64,000 nucleotides of DNA, taken from contig JALOAI010000005.1 in NCBI GenBank assembly GCA_023228945.1, forward strand, positions 124,001 through 188,000, read 5' to 3'. Below, piece by piece: positions 63,029 through 64,000 of the stretch. Numbering within the stretch: position 1 is the stretch's first letter; the number at the start of each line of letters is the position of its first letter. The DNA comes from Pigmentiphaga sp. GTDB lineage: Bacteria > Pseudomonadota > Gammaproteobacteria > Burkholderiales > Burkholderiaceae_B. The translations under genes were made by a program, and so were the position numbers. Under the pieces are notes generated by a model. It ran no database searches, was not told the DNA's origin, and worked only from the letters and a program-made list of their open reading frames with translations.

Positions 63029-64000
63029 ATGGATTCAGTTCTCTCCTTCTTGCTCCATGGTGTCACTCACGCATCGTGGTGGCAGATCGTACTGTACACG
63101 CTGGTCACTACCCACATCACCATCGTGGGAGTCACGCTGTTTTTGCATCGTAGCCAGGCCCATCGCGGGCTGGATCTGCACCCCGTCGTTTCGCACTTCC
63201 TGCGTTTCTGGCTCTGGCTGGGCACCGGCATGGTCACCAAAGAGTGGGTGGCCATCCATCGCAAGCACCATGCCCGCTGCGAGCGCGAGGGCGATCCGCA
63301 CTCGCCCATGGTGTACGGCATCAACCGGGTCATGTTCAGCGGCGCCGAGCTCTATCGCCTCGAGGCCGCCAACGCCGAGACCATGGCCAAGTTCGGCCAC
63401 GGCACGCCCGACGACTGGATCGAGCGCAAGCTGTACTCGCGTTATTCCGTGCTCGGCATCAGCATCATGCTGGTGATCGATCTCCTTTTGTTCGGCGTGC
63501 TCGGGCTTACCGTCTGGGCCGTGCAGATGGCCTGGATTCCCTTCTGGGCCGCCGGTGTGGTCAATGGCATCGGGCACTTCTGGGGCTATCGCAACTATGG
63601 CAGCCCCGATACCAGCACCAACGTCTTCCCCATCGGCATCATCATCGGCGGCGAAGAACTCCACAACAACCATCATGCCCACGCCACCTCGGCCCGCTTC
63701 TCGAGCAAGTGGTACGAGTTCGACATCGGCTGGATGTACATCCGCATGATGTCGGCCGTGGGGCTGGCCAAGGTCCGGCGCGTGGCGCCGCGGCCGCAGA
63801 TGGTGGATCACAAGCCGGTGGTCGACCTGCAAACCCTGCAAGCCGTGATCACCCATCGCTACGAGATCATGGGCCGCTATGGCGACATGCTCCGGCAGGC
63901 TTGCCGCGACGAAATCGCGCGTCTCAAAGCGGTTCCCGGCGACGCCGCGCAATGGCGCAGCCTGCGCAAGGCCCGGCGCCAGCTCAACCGCACCGGCGGC
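63029..64000 (+). CDS. Fatty-acid (acyl-CoA type) desaturase, cut by window end
   Basis: The first 324 codons of a membrane di-iron desaturase; the window ends before a stop. All three histidine boxes are present: HRSQAH (His40-His45), HRKHH (His77-His81) and HNNHH (His212-His216), with hydrophobic stretches between. It introduces a cis double bond in acyl chains at the membrane and probably helps adjust fluidity. The product begins MDSVLSFLLHGVTHASWW. The region after residue 245 is a basic, helical tail. It is separated from the methyltransferase by 294 bp and is probably independently transcribed. Confidence 0.9.
   Translation, partial: MDSVLSFLLHGVTHASWWQIVLYTLVTTHITIVGVTLFLHRSQAHRGLDLHPVVSHFLRFWLWLGTGMVTKEWVAIHRKHHARCEREGDPHSPMVYGINRVMFSGAELYRLEAANAETMAKFGHGTPDDWIERKLYSRYSVLGISIMLVIDLLLFGVLGLTVWAVQMAWIPFWAAGVVNGIGHFWGYRNYGSPDTSTNVFPIGIIIGGEELHNNHHAHATSARFSSKWYEFDIGWMYIRMMSAVGLAKVRRVAPRPQMVDHKPVVDLQTLQAVITHRYEIMGRYGDMLRQACRDEIARLKAVPGDAAQWRSLRKARRQLNRTGG

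Overview
The window is 64 kb of GC-rich chromosomal DNA. Gene content and order point to a betaproteobacterium of the order Burkholderiales, probably an Alcaligenaceae/Bordetella-like organism. Supporting signs are the ribF-ileS-lspA-coaBC-dut block, the recA-recX pair, two Bug-type solute receptors without a TctAB permease, a DUF2868/DUF3482 pair and a TctD/TctE-like two-component system. This placement is inference from synteny and family content; there is no rRNA in the window to confirm it.

Layout. (a) 1-5.4 kb: glyoxylate shunt, with isocitrate lyase, a LysR regulator and malate synthase, plus a 4 x 75 bp tandem repeat and a permease remnant. (b) 5.4-14 kb: a membrane protein/GTPase pair, a polysaccharide deacetylase and glycosyltransferase pair, and clpB with a sigma-32-type promoter followed by a coupled LysR gene. 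(c) 14.1-19.6 kb: a VapBC-like toxin-antitoxin (TA) pair, one copy of a hairpin-rich dispersed repeat, a metallophosphoesterase with a Bug receptor, and an Rpn-like nuclease. (d) 19.8-31.4 kb: an acyl-CoA catabolic island made of two converging operons. The plus-strand operon encodes a Bug receptor and two acyl-CoA dehydrogenase subunits. The minus-strand operon encodes a crotonase, a thioesterase, two thiolase-like proteins, a DUF35 protein, a CoA ligase, a CaiB-type transferase and a TetR regulator. The same 20-bp near-palindrome lies in mirror orientation just upstream of both operons and occurs nowhere else I could find. (e) 31.4-42.3 kb: an M16 peptidase, a VWA/MoxR pair, a CBS protein, a lipoprotein amidase with a sensor kinase and response regulator, and SOS-controlled recA-recX. 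(f) 42.3-50.7 kb: ETF-quinone oxidoreductase, 3-oxoacid CoA-transferase, a large ABC permease, RlpA and RapZ. (g) 50.8-54.1 kb: an Ehu-type ectoine/hydroxyectoine uptake operon. (h) 54.2-64 kb: dut, coaBC, lspA, ileS, ribF, purN, an RsmB-type methyltransferase and a fatty-acid desaturase cut by the window end.

How the pieces fit. The strongest candidate for an undescribed system is the 19.8-31.4 kb island. Its two dehydrogenase subunits show complementary loss of FAD-site motifs, as expected of an obligate heteromer. Both thiolase-like proteins lack the nucleophilic Cys at the usual place, sit beside a DUF35 protein, and no 3-hydroxyacyl-CoA dehydrogenase is present. Together this suggests shortening of a branched or alicyclic acyl-CoA by retro-aldol cleavage rather than thiolysis. 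Electrons from the dehydrogenase could pass through ETF to the ETF-quinone oxidoreductase at 42.3-44.0 kb, and released acetyl units could enter the glyoxylate shunt encoded at the start of the window. The second notable item is a roughly 100-bp multi-hairpin repeat present three times in the same orientation.
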